A stretch of 64,000 bases of DNA from Flavobacterium sp. (GCF_027484705.1 NZ_JAIXSL010000017.1:1-64000), one strand, 5' to 3'. Shown: positions 7,223 to 15,817, numbered from the stretch's first letter. Notes: generated by a model not told the origin, from the letters alone. Made by a program: numbers and translations.

Positions 7223-9769
7223 CTAGAAAATGGTTTTCAAACCTGAGCGCTTGCCTTGTTGGTCAACAAATTTAAAAAGGAGCAACTGGTTGCTGCGTTG
7301 GATGGATTCGATAACAAAATTTGAGTCAGAGATATGTTGGTTCTCATACAACAACTTCCCGTTTAAATCGTAGACACTAACCGATTGTAAAGGGTTTTCT
7401 TTAGTAGCTATCCTTAAGGTGTTGTTTTCCGTGTAAACTGCAATATCGCTCGAAGCATTAGTATAATCATCAACGCTTAAGGATGCCGTGTTGTTGAGCC
7501 GTGCTATACAATTCCTACCTACGGTATCAAAAGTATCAAAACTGCCTCCTATAATGATCTTACCATCGGTCTGCAATCCTACACAATAAACCGGACCATT
7601 TGGCCCTAAATGAGTATTAAAATTGAAAGTACCATCAGTAGCACCATTGGCGCTCAATTTACCAACATTTCTAATTCCAGTGGGAAAAGTTGTTCCGCCT
7701 ATGATAATTTTACCATCAGGTTGCAGTACAAAATTCTCAATGTTTGTGGTGGTATTAGAGTTCATACTGAAAGTGGTATCCTTAGTTCCATCTGGGTTTA
7801 GCCTCATCATGGGACTCGTGTTTATACTGTTGTAAGTATTTAAGCTGCCCGAAAATAGTATTTTACCGTCAGGAAGCTCCGTAGCGCATTTTACTGTTCC
7901 GATTAGTCCAGTACCAGTAATAAAAGTGGTATCGATACTACCATTTGAATTTAGTCTTACAATACCACGTTTGGATACCCCATTGAAACTACTGAATCCT
8001 CCAAACAGAATAATCTTACCATCGGATTGTACGAGTACGGTTGAGATAGAAAAGTTGGCTGCAGTCCCCACATTAAAGGTGGTATCAAGGGTTCCATTGG
8101 CATTTAGTCTTGCCACACCGTTACAAGTAACCCCGTTAAAGGTTGTAAAATAGCCAACCACTATAATTTTACCATTACTTTGCACCGCTATATCTAACAC
8201 CCGATTCGGCGAGAACCCCGTTCCAATATTAAACGATGTATCTAAAGAAAAATCGGCATTCAAGCGCGCTACTAAATTTCTAGATGCGGCACCTACTTTG
8301 GAAAAGGAACCGCCAATGAGTATTTTTCCGTCAGTCTGTACTTTAAAGGTATAAATGGGACCGTCTATTAATAAATTAGAATTTAAAGTTGTGTCTAAAG
8401 TGCCGTCAGCATTTAATCGGGCGATTCGGTTTCTGACTACACCATTATACAAGCGAAAGTTCCCAGCAATCAGCATTTTTCCGTCGGACAAAACCTTCAT
8501 ATCATAGACGGTGCTATTAGATCCGCTACCGGTATTGAAAGTCATGTCATTGGTTCCGTTGGGTAAGGAGCGTGTAATTCTACGTCTAGCCACATTGGCA
8601 TAGGTTTCAAAATTTCCTGCGACAATAAAATTAGTGTTGCCTTGCATGGCCAAATCATATATCGCATCATCTGTGCCAATAGGACTTAAAGTAGTATCTC
8701 TAGTGCCATTTGCATTCAAACGCGCCATATTAATGACCGAGGTCGCATTGGCAAAAATAGGGGTCGCACCATGGAAATTAAAGGCACCACCCAGCAGAAT
8801 TTTTCCGTCAGGTTGCACAATCATAGAATTTATTACCCCCAATACCCCAAGATCTATTCTAAAAAATCCGGGCGTAAAGGTAGTGTCTAAAAGACCATTC
8901 GAATTCAATCGTGCAATCAGACTTGTATCGTAATTTTGATTGTAACTGTTAAAGTCACCCATCATCAAAATCTTGTCGTCAGGCAAAACGATTACCTTTC
9001 TGACGACAGCACTAGCGCCTGTGCCGGGATCAAAACTGGTATCAAGACTACCATCGGTATTCAATCGGAGTATTCTGTTTCGAGAAGTAGTTCCATAACT
9101 TGTAAATCCGCCACCCACAATAATTTTACCATCCGATTGCAATCCTAACGAGTAAATATTGCCTTGAGCAATAAAAGCATTGACCAGACAAGTAAAGGTG
9201 TTATCTATCGCTCCGTTGGCATCTACGCGTACGATGGTTGTATTATCAAATTTTCCTGCTATATAGAGTTTGCTATCTGCTCGTAGGGCAAGTGCGTATA
9301 CCGTATATAAATTCCCTTGACCCACAGTAACCGTAAAGCTCGAATCCAAACTTCCGTCAGCATTCAATCGGATGACATTTTGAATCGAAGTACCATTGTA
9401 GCTATACAATTCTCCACCAATCAAAATCTTACCATTGGGCTGTATGATAATGGCGTTGACCGTTCCTGCCAAACCAGAGCCGCCGGTATTGAAGGTAGTA
9501 TCATAAAGACCGTCAGCAGTAAGGCGGATAAGCGTACTACAAGTGGTACCGTTATATTGCGTGAACTGACCGCTGCACAATATCTTACCATCGGCTTGCA
9601 CAGCTACTTTGGAAAAATAAGTACTGGGATCGACGACCGTATTGTACGGGCCAAACCCATTTCTATGACCAATATCGTTAGGATTAAAGGTCAAGTCAGG
9701 CGTGCCGTCTTGTGCTGATAAGGTTAGATTGAGGAAAATGGTTAGGATTAAGATAAAGGCTGGTTTCAT
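7223..9769 (-). CDS. Exported delta-60 repeat protein with type IX sorting domain
   Basis: A large surface or secreted protein built of about a dozen copies of the delta-60 repeat (pattern 'GKIlIGG.F..y.G....i.RLn.dGslDttFn'), predicted to fold into beta-propeller-like arrays. The signal peptide is at MKPAFILILTIFLNLTLSAQ. The start is set at 9769, since the 11 extra residues of the longer frame (to 9802) have no signal-peptide character. The C-terminal ~75 residues ('SVSVYDLNGKLLYEN...GLKTIF') look like a Por secretion sorting domain. The ligand or role is unknown; adhesion or carbohydrate binding are possibilities only. The repeats are similar enough to give visible internal DNA repetition. 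Confidence 0.85.
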   Translation of the reverse strand: MKPAFILILTIFLNLTLSAQDGTPDLTFNPNDIGHRNGFGPYNTVVDPSTYFSKVAVQADGKILCSGQFTQYNGTTCSTLIRLTADGLYDTTFNTGGSGLAGTVNAIIIQPNGKILIGGELYSYNGTSIQNVIRLNADGSLDSSFTVTVGQGNLYTVYALALRADSKLYIAGKFDNTTIVRVDANGAIDNTFTCLVNAFIAQGNIYSLGLQSDGKIIVGGGFTSYGTTSRNRILRLNTDGSLDTSFDPGTGASAVVRKVIVLPDDKILMMGDFNSYNQNYDTSLIARLNSNGLLDTTFTPGFFRIDLGVLGVINSMIVQPDGKILLGGAFNFHGATPIFANATSVINMARLNANGTRDTTLSPIGTDDAIYDLAMQGNTNFIVAGNFETYANVARRRITRSLPNGTNDMTFNTGSGSNSTVYDMKVLSDGKMLIAGNFRLYNGVVRNRIARLNADGTLDTTLNSNLLIDGPIYTFKVQTDGKILIGGSFSKVGAASRNLVARLNADFSLDTSFNIGTGFSPNRVLDIAVQSNGKIIVVGYFTTFNGVTCNGVARLNANGTLDTTFNVGTAANFSISTVLVQSDGKIILFGGFSSFNGVSKRGIVRLNSNGSIDTTFITGTGLIGTVKCATELPDGKILFSGSLNTYNSINTSPMMRLNPDGTKDTTFSMNSNTTTNIENFVLQPDGKIIIGGTTFPTGIRNVGKLSANGATDGTFNFNTHLGPNGPVYCVGLQTDGKIIIGGSFDTFDTVGRNCIARLNNTASLSVDDYTNASSDIAVYTENNTLRIATKENPLQSVSVYDLNGKLLYENQHISDSNFVIESIQRSNQLLLFKFVDQQGKRSGLKTIF

Positions 9770-9914
9770 TTTTTGGGTATAGGTTGTTGGAATATGGAGC
9801 AAGTATACAATTAATTTATTTGTTGGAGGGGAAAATGTGATAAGAAGTGTTGTGTGTAAGGGAATTATGTAGTCGTTGCGTTTTTTTCTGTTAGCTCACT
9901 GGTTTATAATTTTA

Positions 9915-10235
9915 ATGGAGTTCGGTGAATCTGCGCTAAAGCTCCGATGTGTCTTGATACAAATCGACGCAGGAGATTCAGTGAACACCGCTGATAAATA
10001 ATACCGTGGTGAGCTACAAGAAACAAAAGATCAAGTCTTGGCCAACGCGCCACCTGGCTCCTTCACTAAAAATGTCCACAGGACATTTTCTTAACGCTCG
10101 GCCCTGTGATTGCTCCCTAACTCCAACGCGCAAAATGCATTGGGTGATTTACGACGAAGAAAATAATATGACAGGCCTCGCGGTGGACTCAGCTAATGGG
10201 TAATTTAGGGCGTATTTTGGATTGGGGATTTTATT
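9915..10235. repeat. Intergenic modular repeat, copy 4
   Basis: A long copy filling most of the 575-base gap between the delta-60 gene and the RCC1 gene. It carries a module with inverted 'cgacgcaggagattcag' text, the 'gataaataataccgtggtgagct' module, the hairpin module, the 'ctccctaactccaacgcgcaaaatgcattgggtgatttacgac' type module and the closing tail. A 65-codon open frame across it is not conserved in other copies. The flanks 9770-9914 and 10236-10344 show nothing definite. Confidence 0.72.
10068..10089. terminator. Terminator-like hairpin in repeat copy 4
   Basis: AAATGTCC-ACA-GGACATTT, a perfect 8-bp stem preceded by A residues and followed by TTTTCTT. It could terminate in either direction. 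It sits inside a gap between two genes on the minus strand, upstream of one and downstream of the other. Confidence 0.5.
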
Positions 10236-10344
10236 GGAGAGGGAAGTATATGTTTTTTCTACAGGCGAGAAACGATTTTAGAAAATAAACGCTCCCTAAA
10301 CCGTAAAGTTAGCCATGGCAACCCATTAGCTATTACTTATCAGA

Positions 10345-11748
10345 TTAATTCTTGACTATTTTTTTTGAGTAGACGCCCTTAGCGCTTTTTATAGTAACAA
10401 AATAGATTCCAGTTTTTAGGTCATTGATCAGTAAAGCAGTAGCAGGTGTTTTTAGGACTGTGCTCTTCAATAATTGCCCTTGCAAAGTAGATAATTCAAC
10501 TATAGTATCACCATTTTCCAAATTGAAATTGGTGGTCTCAATAAACAATCGCTCATGGCACGGGTTAGGATAAACGGCTAAAGCCTCTTTATCGTGGTTT
10601 TGGACAATAGACAAACTATTGGCGCAAACGTTGTTCACCAACACAGGCGTAAGACGTTGTATGTTGGTCCCATCCCCAAGTTGTCCCGAGTTATTATTAC
10701 CCACAGACTTCAAGGTACCATCACTCTTCAGGAACATTGAGAAATGTACACCAGCATCTATTGCAATAACCCCATTCAGGCCGGGTATCGCAGTCGGAAT
10801 ACTCTTATCGGTTGTGGAGTTGTCGCCCAGCTGGCCATAAGTATTCGCTCCTGATGCCAGGACTGTTCCGTTGTTATTGAGGAAAAGAGAAAAAAGAAAT
10901 CCACCGGCCAGTTTCGATATCCCGCTGAGCCCTTCAATTTGAAATGCGTTATAAATATAATGGCCTACATTCGAATTCCCCAGTTGGCCGTAAGCATTCG
11001 ATCCGACGCCCCAGACCGTCTGGTCATTTTTCAAGAAGAGCGAGTGCGTCCCGCCCGCCGCTATCGCCGTAATGCCGCTGGCGCCAGCAATTTCTACCGG
11101 GGTCTGTACCCCAAAATAAGGCTGGTTTCCTATCTGGCCGTAGTAATTGCTGCCTGTAGCCCAAACTGTACCGTCATTTTTAAGAAAAAGGGAATGGGCC
11201 ATTCCCGCACTGATGGCAGTTATTCCTGTCAGCCCCATGACCTGGACCGCCGTAGTTTTGCTCACGGTGGTTCCGTCACCCAGCTGGCCATTGGTATTGT
11301 TGCCGACTCCCCATACAGTCCCGTCATTTTTAAGGAATATAGAAAAGTCGATACTGGCTGCTATCGCAGTGATTCCTGTCAGTCCCAAAACCCGGACGGG
11401 TGCGATTTCAGAGGTCGTGGTTCCGTTACCCAGCTGTCCGTTACCGTTGGCGCCGACAGCCCACACCGTTCCATCATTTTTTAGGAAAAGGGAATTGCCA
11501 TAGGTTGCATCGACCGCAATTATTCCGTTAAGAGCGGAAACTTGGACAGGGGTGCTATGGCTTACCCAAGTCCCGAGGCCAAGTTGTCCGCTGGTATTCG
11601 AACCTACGCACTCCGGTGTCCCGCTCGCGCAGTTAAAAAGCGCGTGGTTGAACCCGGCTGAGAATGTTTGGGCATTGGTGTTGGTGATACTTGCTGCAAC
11701 CAAGATGAGCGTTATATGAAATATAAGTGAGCGTCTTTTGTAATTCAT
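10345..11748 (-). CDS. Exported RCC1-repeat protein with type IX sorting domain
   Basis: The signal peptide spans about residues 1-26 (ending NAQ). Residues about 40-365 hold about six RCC1-type repeats, each near 51 residues, with the pattern 'SLFLKNDGTVWAVGsN..GQLGdGT...p..v.gL.gi.aia.g', which predicts one beta-propeller. Residues about 390-467 are a type A Por sorting domain ('LAVYPNPCHERLFI' to 'SKKIVKN'). The protein is therefore likely exported through the type IX system and attached to, or released from, the surface. It is unlike eukaryotic RCC1 in function; the bacterial role is unknown. The upstream gap holds one attC-like element. Confidence 0.88.
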   Translation of the reverse strand: MNYKRRSLIFHITLILVAASITNTNAQTFSAGFNHALFNCASGTPECVGSNTSGQLGLGTWVSHSTPVQVSALNGIIAVDATYGNSLFLKNDGTVWAVGANGNGQLGNGTTTSEIAPVRVLGLTGITAIAASIDFSIFLKNDGTVWGVGNNTNGQLGDGTTVSKTTAVQVMGLTGITAISAGMAHSLFLKNDGTVWATGSNYYGQIGNQPYFGVQTPVEIAGASGITAIAAGGTHSLFLKNDQTVWGVGSNAYGQLGNSNVGHYIYNAFQIEGLSGISKLAGGFLFSLFLNNNGTVLASGANTYGQLGDNSTTDKSIPTAIPGLNGVIAIDAGVHFSMFLKSDGTLKSVGNNNSGQLGDGTNIQRLTPVLVNNVCANSLSIVQNHDKEALAVYPNPCHERLFIETTNFNLENGDTIVELSTLQGQLLKSTVLKTPATALLINDLKTGIYFVTIKSAKGVYSKKIVKN

Positions 11749-11880
11749 TGATAATTATTTTTTTTCAAAGATACCATCAAAAAATGTATTTGTTAATCGG
11801 CACGGATTAATTCGTCAGTTCCCTATGCTCGGGTTCAAATACGCGCGATCGGGGTTTAAAATAATTCATGATGGCATTGC

Positions 11881-12015
11881 AGCCAACAGTTGATGTTAGA
11901 ACTCTTGGCGACTTATGGAAATCGTTTGTTCCATAACCGACCGAGCGTAATTATGGAAAGTAGACGAATAATTGACCGCAGAACCAGCCATAAGTTTTAG
12001 CAAGTGTAAGCGGTT
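11881..12015 (-). repeat. attC-like cassette spacer A (after VOC gene 12041)
   Basis: On the plus strand it runs from agccaac (11881-11887) to gtaagcggtt (12006-12015). The gene-proximal end (gene sense AACCGCTTAC, then ACTTGCTAAAAC and TTATGGC) is shared with the spacers at 14923 and 15671. The far end is GTTGGCT in gene sense. It lies 25 bases after the stop of the VOC gene. The gene-proximal end matches, 8 of 10 bases, the reverse complement of the sequence at the other end of the VOC cassette (12580-12589). Confidence 0.55.
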
Positions 12016-12040
12016 CGTTGTTCTTAATTCACGGGCACTT

Positions 12041-12520
12041 TTATTGATTTTCTAAAATATCAGTTGCTGTTTCACTACCAAGTTGTTCCGCTAGTCCGAT
12101 GAGTAATCCTTCCACCCCACGGATATAACATAGTCGATATGTTTCTCCGAATTGAACAACTTCATCTACTACTTTAGCACCAAATTTTTCAAGTCTGATT
12201 AGTAGTTCGTCAAGATTGTCAACCCTGAACATTACACGCAGATAGCCAAGTGAATTTACTGGATTATTCCTATGATCTGCAATTGTTTGAGGTGCAAAAA
12301 AATGAGATAGTTCAAGTCGGGAATGTCCATCAGGTGTAACCATCATTGCAATTTCAACAGACTGATTTCCAAGCCCGGTTACACGTCCGGCCCATTGTCC
12401 CTCAACCATCATCCGCCCTTCTAATATCAAACCAATTTCTTCAAAAAAAGCCACAGCATGATCGAGAGATTCCACCACAATACCAACATTGTGCATTTCC
12501 ATTAATTTACTTTTTGTCAT
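12041..12520 (-). CDS. VOC family (glyoxalase/bleomycin-resistance-like) protein 1
   Basis: A 159-residue vicinal-oxygen-chelate protein with paired beta-alpha-beta-beta-beta modules: 'MHNVGIVVESLDHAVAFFEEIGL' starts the first, 'GYLRVMFRVDNLDELLIRLEKFGAKVV' the second. His10, a candidate metal-binding residue, is present. Members include glyoxalase I-like enzymes, dioxygenases and antibiotic-binding proteins; which applies here cannot be told. It is the first cassette of the array, with an attC-like spacer on both sides. Confidence 0.88.
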   Translation of the reverse strand: MTKSKLMEMHNVGIVVESLDHAVAFFEEIGLILEGRMMVEGQWAGRVTGLGNQSVEIAMMVTPDGHSRLELSHFFAPQTIADHRNNPVNSLGYLRVMFRVDNLDELLIRLEKFGAKVVDEVVQFGETYRLCYIRGVEGLLIGLAEQLGSETATDILENQ

Positions 12521-12579
12521 CTTATATTTTTAGTTTAATTATTTTATTAATTTTTGTTTATTCAGAGTCTTTTTACCAT

Positions 12580-12781
12580 GACCGCTAACGAACAGGTCTT
12601 TGTGCAGGTTGGGGCATAAAATCCCGTCTGCCCGTAAATGAAGTTGAGTTTTGTAATATTGTTGATGTTTTGTTCAATTGCCAAATTTTTAACGTCCTGC
12701 TGGAACTGAAGCAAAATAGTAGCACAAATGTTGAGGTTTATTACGTCTGCCCAACTTGCACAAAACCCCTTGTTAGCGGTT
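12580..12781 (-). repeat. attC-like cassette spacer B (long form)
   Basis: The ends are accgctaac (12581-12589) and gttagcggt (12772-12780), a perfect 9-bp inverted repeat. The symmetry continues inward: 'ctttgtgcaggttgggg' on one side and, reverse complemented, 'ttttgtgcaagttggg' on the other, with further weaker pairing around 'cgtctgccc'/'gggcagacg'. The element is about 200 bases, longer than the ~137-base copies further on. An 87-codon open frame crosses it and enters the neighbouring gene; it is a by-product of the symmetry. Confidence 0.65.
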
Positions 12782-12811
12782 CGGGCTTCTTGTCTTGCGA
12801 TGATATCTTTT

Positions 12812-13351
12812 CTAATGGTCTCCACGTTTGTAATGAAGTTGAGTTAATCCTGTGTCAAATGATTTTACAGCAATAAGGGCTAACTTTTGTTCAGGTCTAC
12901 CGTCTTTGAACAGTTTTGTCCCATTACCAACTAATATTGGTATCACAGAAATAATAAATTCGTCAATGAGGTCTCCTTTTAAAAGTTCATTTACTATTTC
13001 TGCTCCACCGTCACAAAATATGTTTTTTCCACTCTCTGATTTAAGTCTGTCAACAAGAGATTTAAGGTCTCCTGTGTAAAATTTTAGAGAACCAAGATTT
13101 GGTCTAGGTGTCCTTGTGATAATGTATGTGTCTTTGTCTGCGTGTGGAAAGTCAAAACCCATAGAAATTACTTTGTCATAAGTTTTGCGACCAACAATAA
13201 CAGCGTCTACGGTTTTTATAAAGTCTGCATAACCATAGTCTTGACCTTCTTGTTCCACGATGGAAAGAAATCCGAGGTCGTCATTTGGTTTTGCAATGTA
13301 TCCGTCTAAACTTGTTGCGATATATAAAATTACTTTTTTGTTTGTTGTCAT
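12812..13351 (-). CDS. Dihydrofolate-reductase-like (RibD C-terminal) family protein 1
   Basis: A 179-residue protein of the bacterial RibD-C/YyaP-like group, related in fold to dihydrofolate reductase. Motifs: 'YIATSLDGYIA' at the N-terminus, 'DAVIVGRKTYDKV' (family GRxTY), 'IFCDGGAEIVNELL', and 'FIISVIPILVGNGTKLF' near the C-terminus. A reductase using NADPH is likely; the substrate is unknown, and trimethoprim resistance is not implied. The stop is about 30 bases from attC-like spacer B. It probably shares a cassette with the next two genes (VOC 2 and GNAT). Confidence 0.88.
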   Translation of the reverse strand: MTTNKKVILYIATSLDGYIAKPNDDLGFLSIVEQEGQDYGYADFIKTVDAVIVGRKTYDKVISMGFDFPHADKDTYIITRTPRPNLGSLKFYTGDLKSLVDRLKSESGKNIFCDGGAEIVNELLKGDLIDEFIISVIPILVGNGTKLFKDGRPEQKLALIAVKSFDTGLTQLHYKRGDH

Positions 13352-13580
13352 TTTTTAGATTGTGTTGTCATTACCTGATCGTTAAAGAAAAACATTTGGT
13401 ATTGGGAAATTCAATTTCAGTCAGCCGATTGCCTAAGTCAATAATTCCAATATTGCCGGTATTTTATTCAAGTGTTCAATAGCGGTAGGTCTGCCCGAAT
13501 TGATGCTAAATATTAGTATAAATGCTGAAATATAATTCTGCTGCACCACGGTAGTAATACATTTTGTTTGAGATGGTTTT
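13352..13580. other. Gene spacer inside the cassette array, possible degenerate site
   Basis: No clear AAC...GTT pair is present. In gene sense there is ACCGCTATTGAACACTTGAATAAAA (13466-13490 region), which resembles the conserved inner part ACCGCTTACACTTGCTAAAA of spacer A. It could be a decayed attC-like element or simply an intergenic space within a three-gene cassette. No promoter stands out. Confidence 0.3.
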
Positions 13581-13979
13581 TTATCCTTTTGATGTTACTT
13601 CTAATCGATTATTATCCGGGTCAAGTGTTTCAAATTCAAAATACCCGTCACCTGTCATACGTGGACCACTTAAAATTGGAAACCCATCTGTTTTTAATTC
13701 CTTTGCTTTGTCTTCTACTTCCTCTATGGTGTCAACGCCAAATGCTAAATGAATTAGACCTCTATGTTGTTTGGTTATGGTATCATTTGTATTCGCAGGT
13801 ATATTAGGCATTGCCATAATTTCAAGCCTTGCTCCTGAATTAAATGTCAAGAAATAGCTTTGAAAATTATTTTTTTCATTGGTGTATTTTTCGTTTGGTA
13901 TGCCACCAAAATACTTGACATAATAATCCTTTAATTTTTCCAAGTCATCTGTCCAAATTGCAACGTGTTCAAGTGTCAT
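13581..13979 (-). CDS. VOC family protein 2 (glyoxalase I-like)
   Basis: A 132-residue VOC protein: 'LEHVAIWTDDLEKLKDYYVKYFGG' (His4 as metal-ligand candidate), 'ARLEIMAMPN', 'GLIHLAFGVDTIEEVEDKAKELKTDGFPI', and 'GDGYFEFETLDPDNNRLEV' with the late acidic metal ligand (Glu in 'NRLEV'). It keeps the pattern of lactoylglutathione lyase-like members better than VOC protein 1. A glyoxalase or small-molecule resistance role is possible. It lies in the cassette array between DHFR-like protein 1 and a gene remnant. Confidence 0.88.
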   Translation of the reverse strand: MTLEHVAIWTDDLEKLKDYYVKYFGGIPNEKYTNEKNNFQSYFLTFNSGARLEIMAMPNIPANTNDTITKQHRGLIHLAFGVDTIEEVEDKAKELKTDGFPILSGPRMTGDGYFEFETLDPDNNRLEVTSKG

Positions 13980-14016
13980 TTTTTTATATTTATTAAATTG
14001 TAATCTTTTTTTGATT

Positions 14017-14157
14017 TTAAAATACTTTCCCTATAAAATTTGTATCTGTTTCGTCCTGTAATACTATACGCTTTACGTCAACAGATTTAAGTAAGTTTTT
14101 GGATTTAGTGTAAATCATATCATAGTGATATCCATGGTGCTCAAATTCATCTAAAAA
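14017..14157 (-). pseudogene. Unidentified gene remnant (C-terminal 46 codons)
   Basis: On the minus strand an open stretch reads FLDEFEHHGYHYDMIYTKSKNLL...DETDTNFIGKVF and ends in TAA at 14017-14019. It has no start of its own and is preceded by an in-frame TGA. The composition and codon use look coding. I do not recognise the family. It fills part of the 353-base gap between VOC protein 2 and GNAT, and suggests that a cassette gene decayed here; the rest of the gap (14158-14332) shows nothing. Confidence 0.4.
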
Positions 14158-14332
14158 TCAAAACCATTTTTTTATAATTGTTAATTATTTTTTGTTTCAA
14201 CTGTCATAACTTTAATACAAAATTATCACGAATATTTTTAGGTTTGCAGAACTAAAGTATTTGGAAGCAATAATGTTTGAGTTTAGCAGAAAAGTTCAAG
14301 ATTATTTTATACCGTTTGTTTTAGTATGCTTG

Positions 14333-14872
14333 TCAAAAGATCGCATTTAGTTTTGCGTAAATATCAAGGCTAATAAACTTACCGTTTTTAATTTCACATT
14401 CTTTCATTGTTCCTTCGTGTTGAAAGCCAAGTTTAGCCATTGCTTTTTTGCAATTTTTGTTTTCAGTCTCAACAATTCCTTCTATTCTGTGCAGCCCTAA
14501 TTTATTAAAACCATAATCACATATTAATGGTATCACTTCTTTCATTAGCCCTCTGCCCCAAAAGTCTGAAATTAACCAAAATCCTATTTCCGCTTTTTGA
14601 TGTTCTTTGCTTAAACTGTTAAGTCCGCCTGCACCATAAAAAGTTAGATTGTCTGGTGAGCAAACAGCCCACCAAATTCCTGTTTCCTTTTTTTCAAGGT
14701 CTGCGAAAAAAGTCATTTGTTCTTTTGCAGCTTCTAATGTCTGATAATTTACTCCATAATATTTGATAGTTTCTGGGTGCGAAAGTCCTTTGAAAACATT
14801 CTCAAGGTCATTTTCTACAAATTGTCTAAGCAAAAGCCTTTCGGTTTTTATAGTTGGGAATTCTGATTTCAT
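14333..14872 (-). CDS. GNAT family N-acetyltransferase (RimJ/RimL-like)
   Basis: A 179-residue acetyltransferase of the RimJ/RimL type: 'IKTERLLLRQFVENDLENVFKGLSHPETIKYYG' at the N-terminus, 'EIGFWLISDFWGRGLMKEVIPLICDYGFNKLGLHRIEGIVETENKNCKKAMAKLGFQHEG' holding the acetyl-CoA loop (W-G-R-G) and the family's final strands. It acetylates an amino group, either on an N-terminal protein residue or on a small molecule; the substrate is unknown. The gene starts about 50 bases from attC-like spacer D. Confidence 0.92.
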   Translation of the reverse strand: MKSEFPTIKTERLLLRQFVENDLENVFKGLSHPETIKYYGVNYQTLEAAKEQMTFFADLEKKETGIWWAVCSPDNLTFYGAGGLNSLSKEHQKAEIGFWLISDFWGRGLMKEVIPLICDYGFNKLGLHRIEGIVETENKNCKKAMAKLGFQHEGTMKECEIKNGKFISLDIYAKLNAIF

Positions 14873-14922
14873 TATACTACTTTTCTATCAATTGATGATG
14901 ATCGTTTTAGTCTTTATAGCCT

Positions 14923-15060
14923 GACCGCTAACGTTCCGGAGAAAGGCGCTGTTGCGGCTTGGGAACCCTAATTTTCCGCCAAAAAGGAGCGAAGTTAGGA
15001 AAAAGAAACGGACAATTTACCGAAAAATTAGCCATGAAGTTTTAGCATGTGTTTGCGGTT
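14923..15060 (-). repeat. attC-like cassette spacer D
   Basis: The ends are gaccgctaac (14923-14932) and gtttgcggtt (15051-15060), complementary in 8 of 9 central positions. Inside, the plus strand has 'gcggcttggg' (14954-14963) and a conserved 'ggaaaaagaaacggacaattt' block. In gene sense CTAATTTTTCGG near one end can pair with CGGAAAATTAG near the other. The size is 137-138 bases. It lies 6 bases after the stop of DHFR-like protein 2. Confidence 0.68.
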
Positions 15061-15066
15061 CGTTGT

Positions 15067-15618
15067 TTATTCTCGTATCGGCTCATAATAAAATACTGTC
15101 GAACCAGAGCTTAATGTTTTTGTCTTAATGAGTTTCAACATTATTCTGTCAGTGATTTGGTCAAATAGTCTTAGCCCTTTCCCTTCGATGATTGGATGAA
15201 CACAAATTTGAAATTCGTCAATAAGGTTACTGTTTAACAGTTGAATAATCAAACTCCGACTTCCCACCGAAATGTCCTTTCCTGATTGCTGTTTGAGTTC
15301 CAAAACTTTTTCGTTAAGTGGGCTGTCTGAAAGTTCTGCACTGTCCCAGTTCGTGTCCTTTAGCGTGTTGGAGAAAACAAGTTTTGGGATTTTATCTATG
15401 GAAATTGCAAAATCGTCCATTGTTTTTTTACCAGAAGGGTTTTGCACTAGTGTTTTCCAAAATTGCATAAGTTCGTAGGTTGTCCGTCCATATAAAATAA
15501 CTCCTGCATTATTCAATAGGTCAGAATAATGTTGATGTAAATCGTCACTAGCAATACCAGTTGTATGGTCGCAAATACCGTCAAAGGTCATATTGAAAGC
15601 AGCAATTACTTTTCTCAT
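15067..15618 (-). CDS. Dihydrofolate-reductase-like (RibD C-terminal) family protein 2
   Basis: A 183-residue protein of the same broad family as 12812-13351 but clearly diverged. Motifs: 'AFNMTFDGICDHTTGI', 'AGVILYGRTTYELMQFW', 'DISVGSRSLIIQLLNSNLIDEFQICVHPIIEGKGLRLF' and 'SGSTVFYYEP'. A NAD(P)H-dependent reductase is likely; the substrate is unknown. It is the single gene of a cassette bounded by spacers D and E, whose ends at 15051-15060 and 15671-15680 are reverse-complementary in 9 of 10 bases. Confidence 0.9.
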   Translation of the reverse strand: MRKVIAAFNMTFDGICDHTTGIASDDLHQHYSDLLNNAGVILYGRTTYELMQFWKTLVQNPSGKKTMDDFAISIDKIPKLVFSNTLKDTNWDSAELSDSPLNEKVLELKQQSGKDISVGSRSLIIQLLNSNLIDEFQICVHPIIEGKGLRLFDQITDRIMLKLIKTKTLSSGSTVFYYEPIRE

Positions 15619-15670
15619 ATTTTATCTAGTTTGTTTATCGTTCTGTATTAATGGTGTCGTCTGTTACAAT

Positions 15671-15808
15671 AACCGCTAACGGTTTGGTACCAGACGCAGT
15701 CGCGGCCTGGCGACCGAGTTTTCTCCATTACCGCAAAACGAATTTAGGAAAAAGAAACGGACAATTTGCCGAAAAATTAGCCATGAGTTTTAGCATTTGT
15801 TACCTGCC
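15671..15808 (-). repeat. attC-like cassette spacer E
   Basis: It runs from aaccgctaac (15671-15680) to gttacctgcc (15799-15808). The two ends do not match each other, but each matches the far end of its own cassette: the first matches 15051-15060 (9 of 10), the second matches ggcaggtaac at 17197-17206 perfectly. The inside is almost identical to spacer D over 'aggaaaaagaaacggacaatttgccgaaaa' and has 'cgcggcctgg' in place of 'gcggcttgg'. It is 138 bases, the same size as spacer D. Confidence 0.72.
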
Positions 15809-15817
15809 GTTTTTTCT

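Noticed and set aside
7500..9700. Regularly spaced DNA repeats that could look like a CRISPR array
   Set aside because: They are coding repeats of the delta-60 protein (spacing a multiple of three, varying text). The same applies to the RCC1 repeats at 10700-11600. No CRISPR array is present in the window.
10006..10203. 65-codon open frame (MVSYKKQKIKSWPTRHLAPSLKM...) across repeat copy 4
   Set aside because: It is made of repeat modules; other copies of the repeat break the frame, and it has no ribosome binding site. Same for open frames at 33645-33851 and 38530-38751.
12562..12825. 87-codon open frame on the minus strand between VOC 1 and DHFR 1
   Set aside because: It covers the attC-like spacer B and the 3' end of the DHFR-like gene; its sequence is explained by the inverted repeat.
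12812..15618. Calling the two DHFR-like genes trimethoprim-resistance genes (dfr)
   Set aside because: They belong to the RibD C-terminal-like group, not to DfrA/DfrB, despite lying in cassettes.
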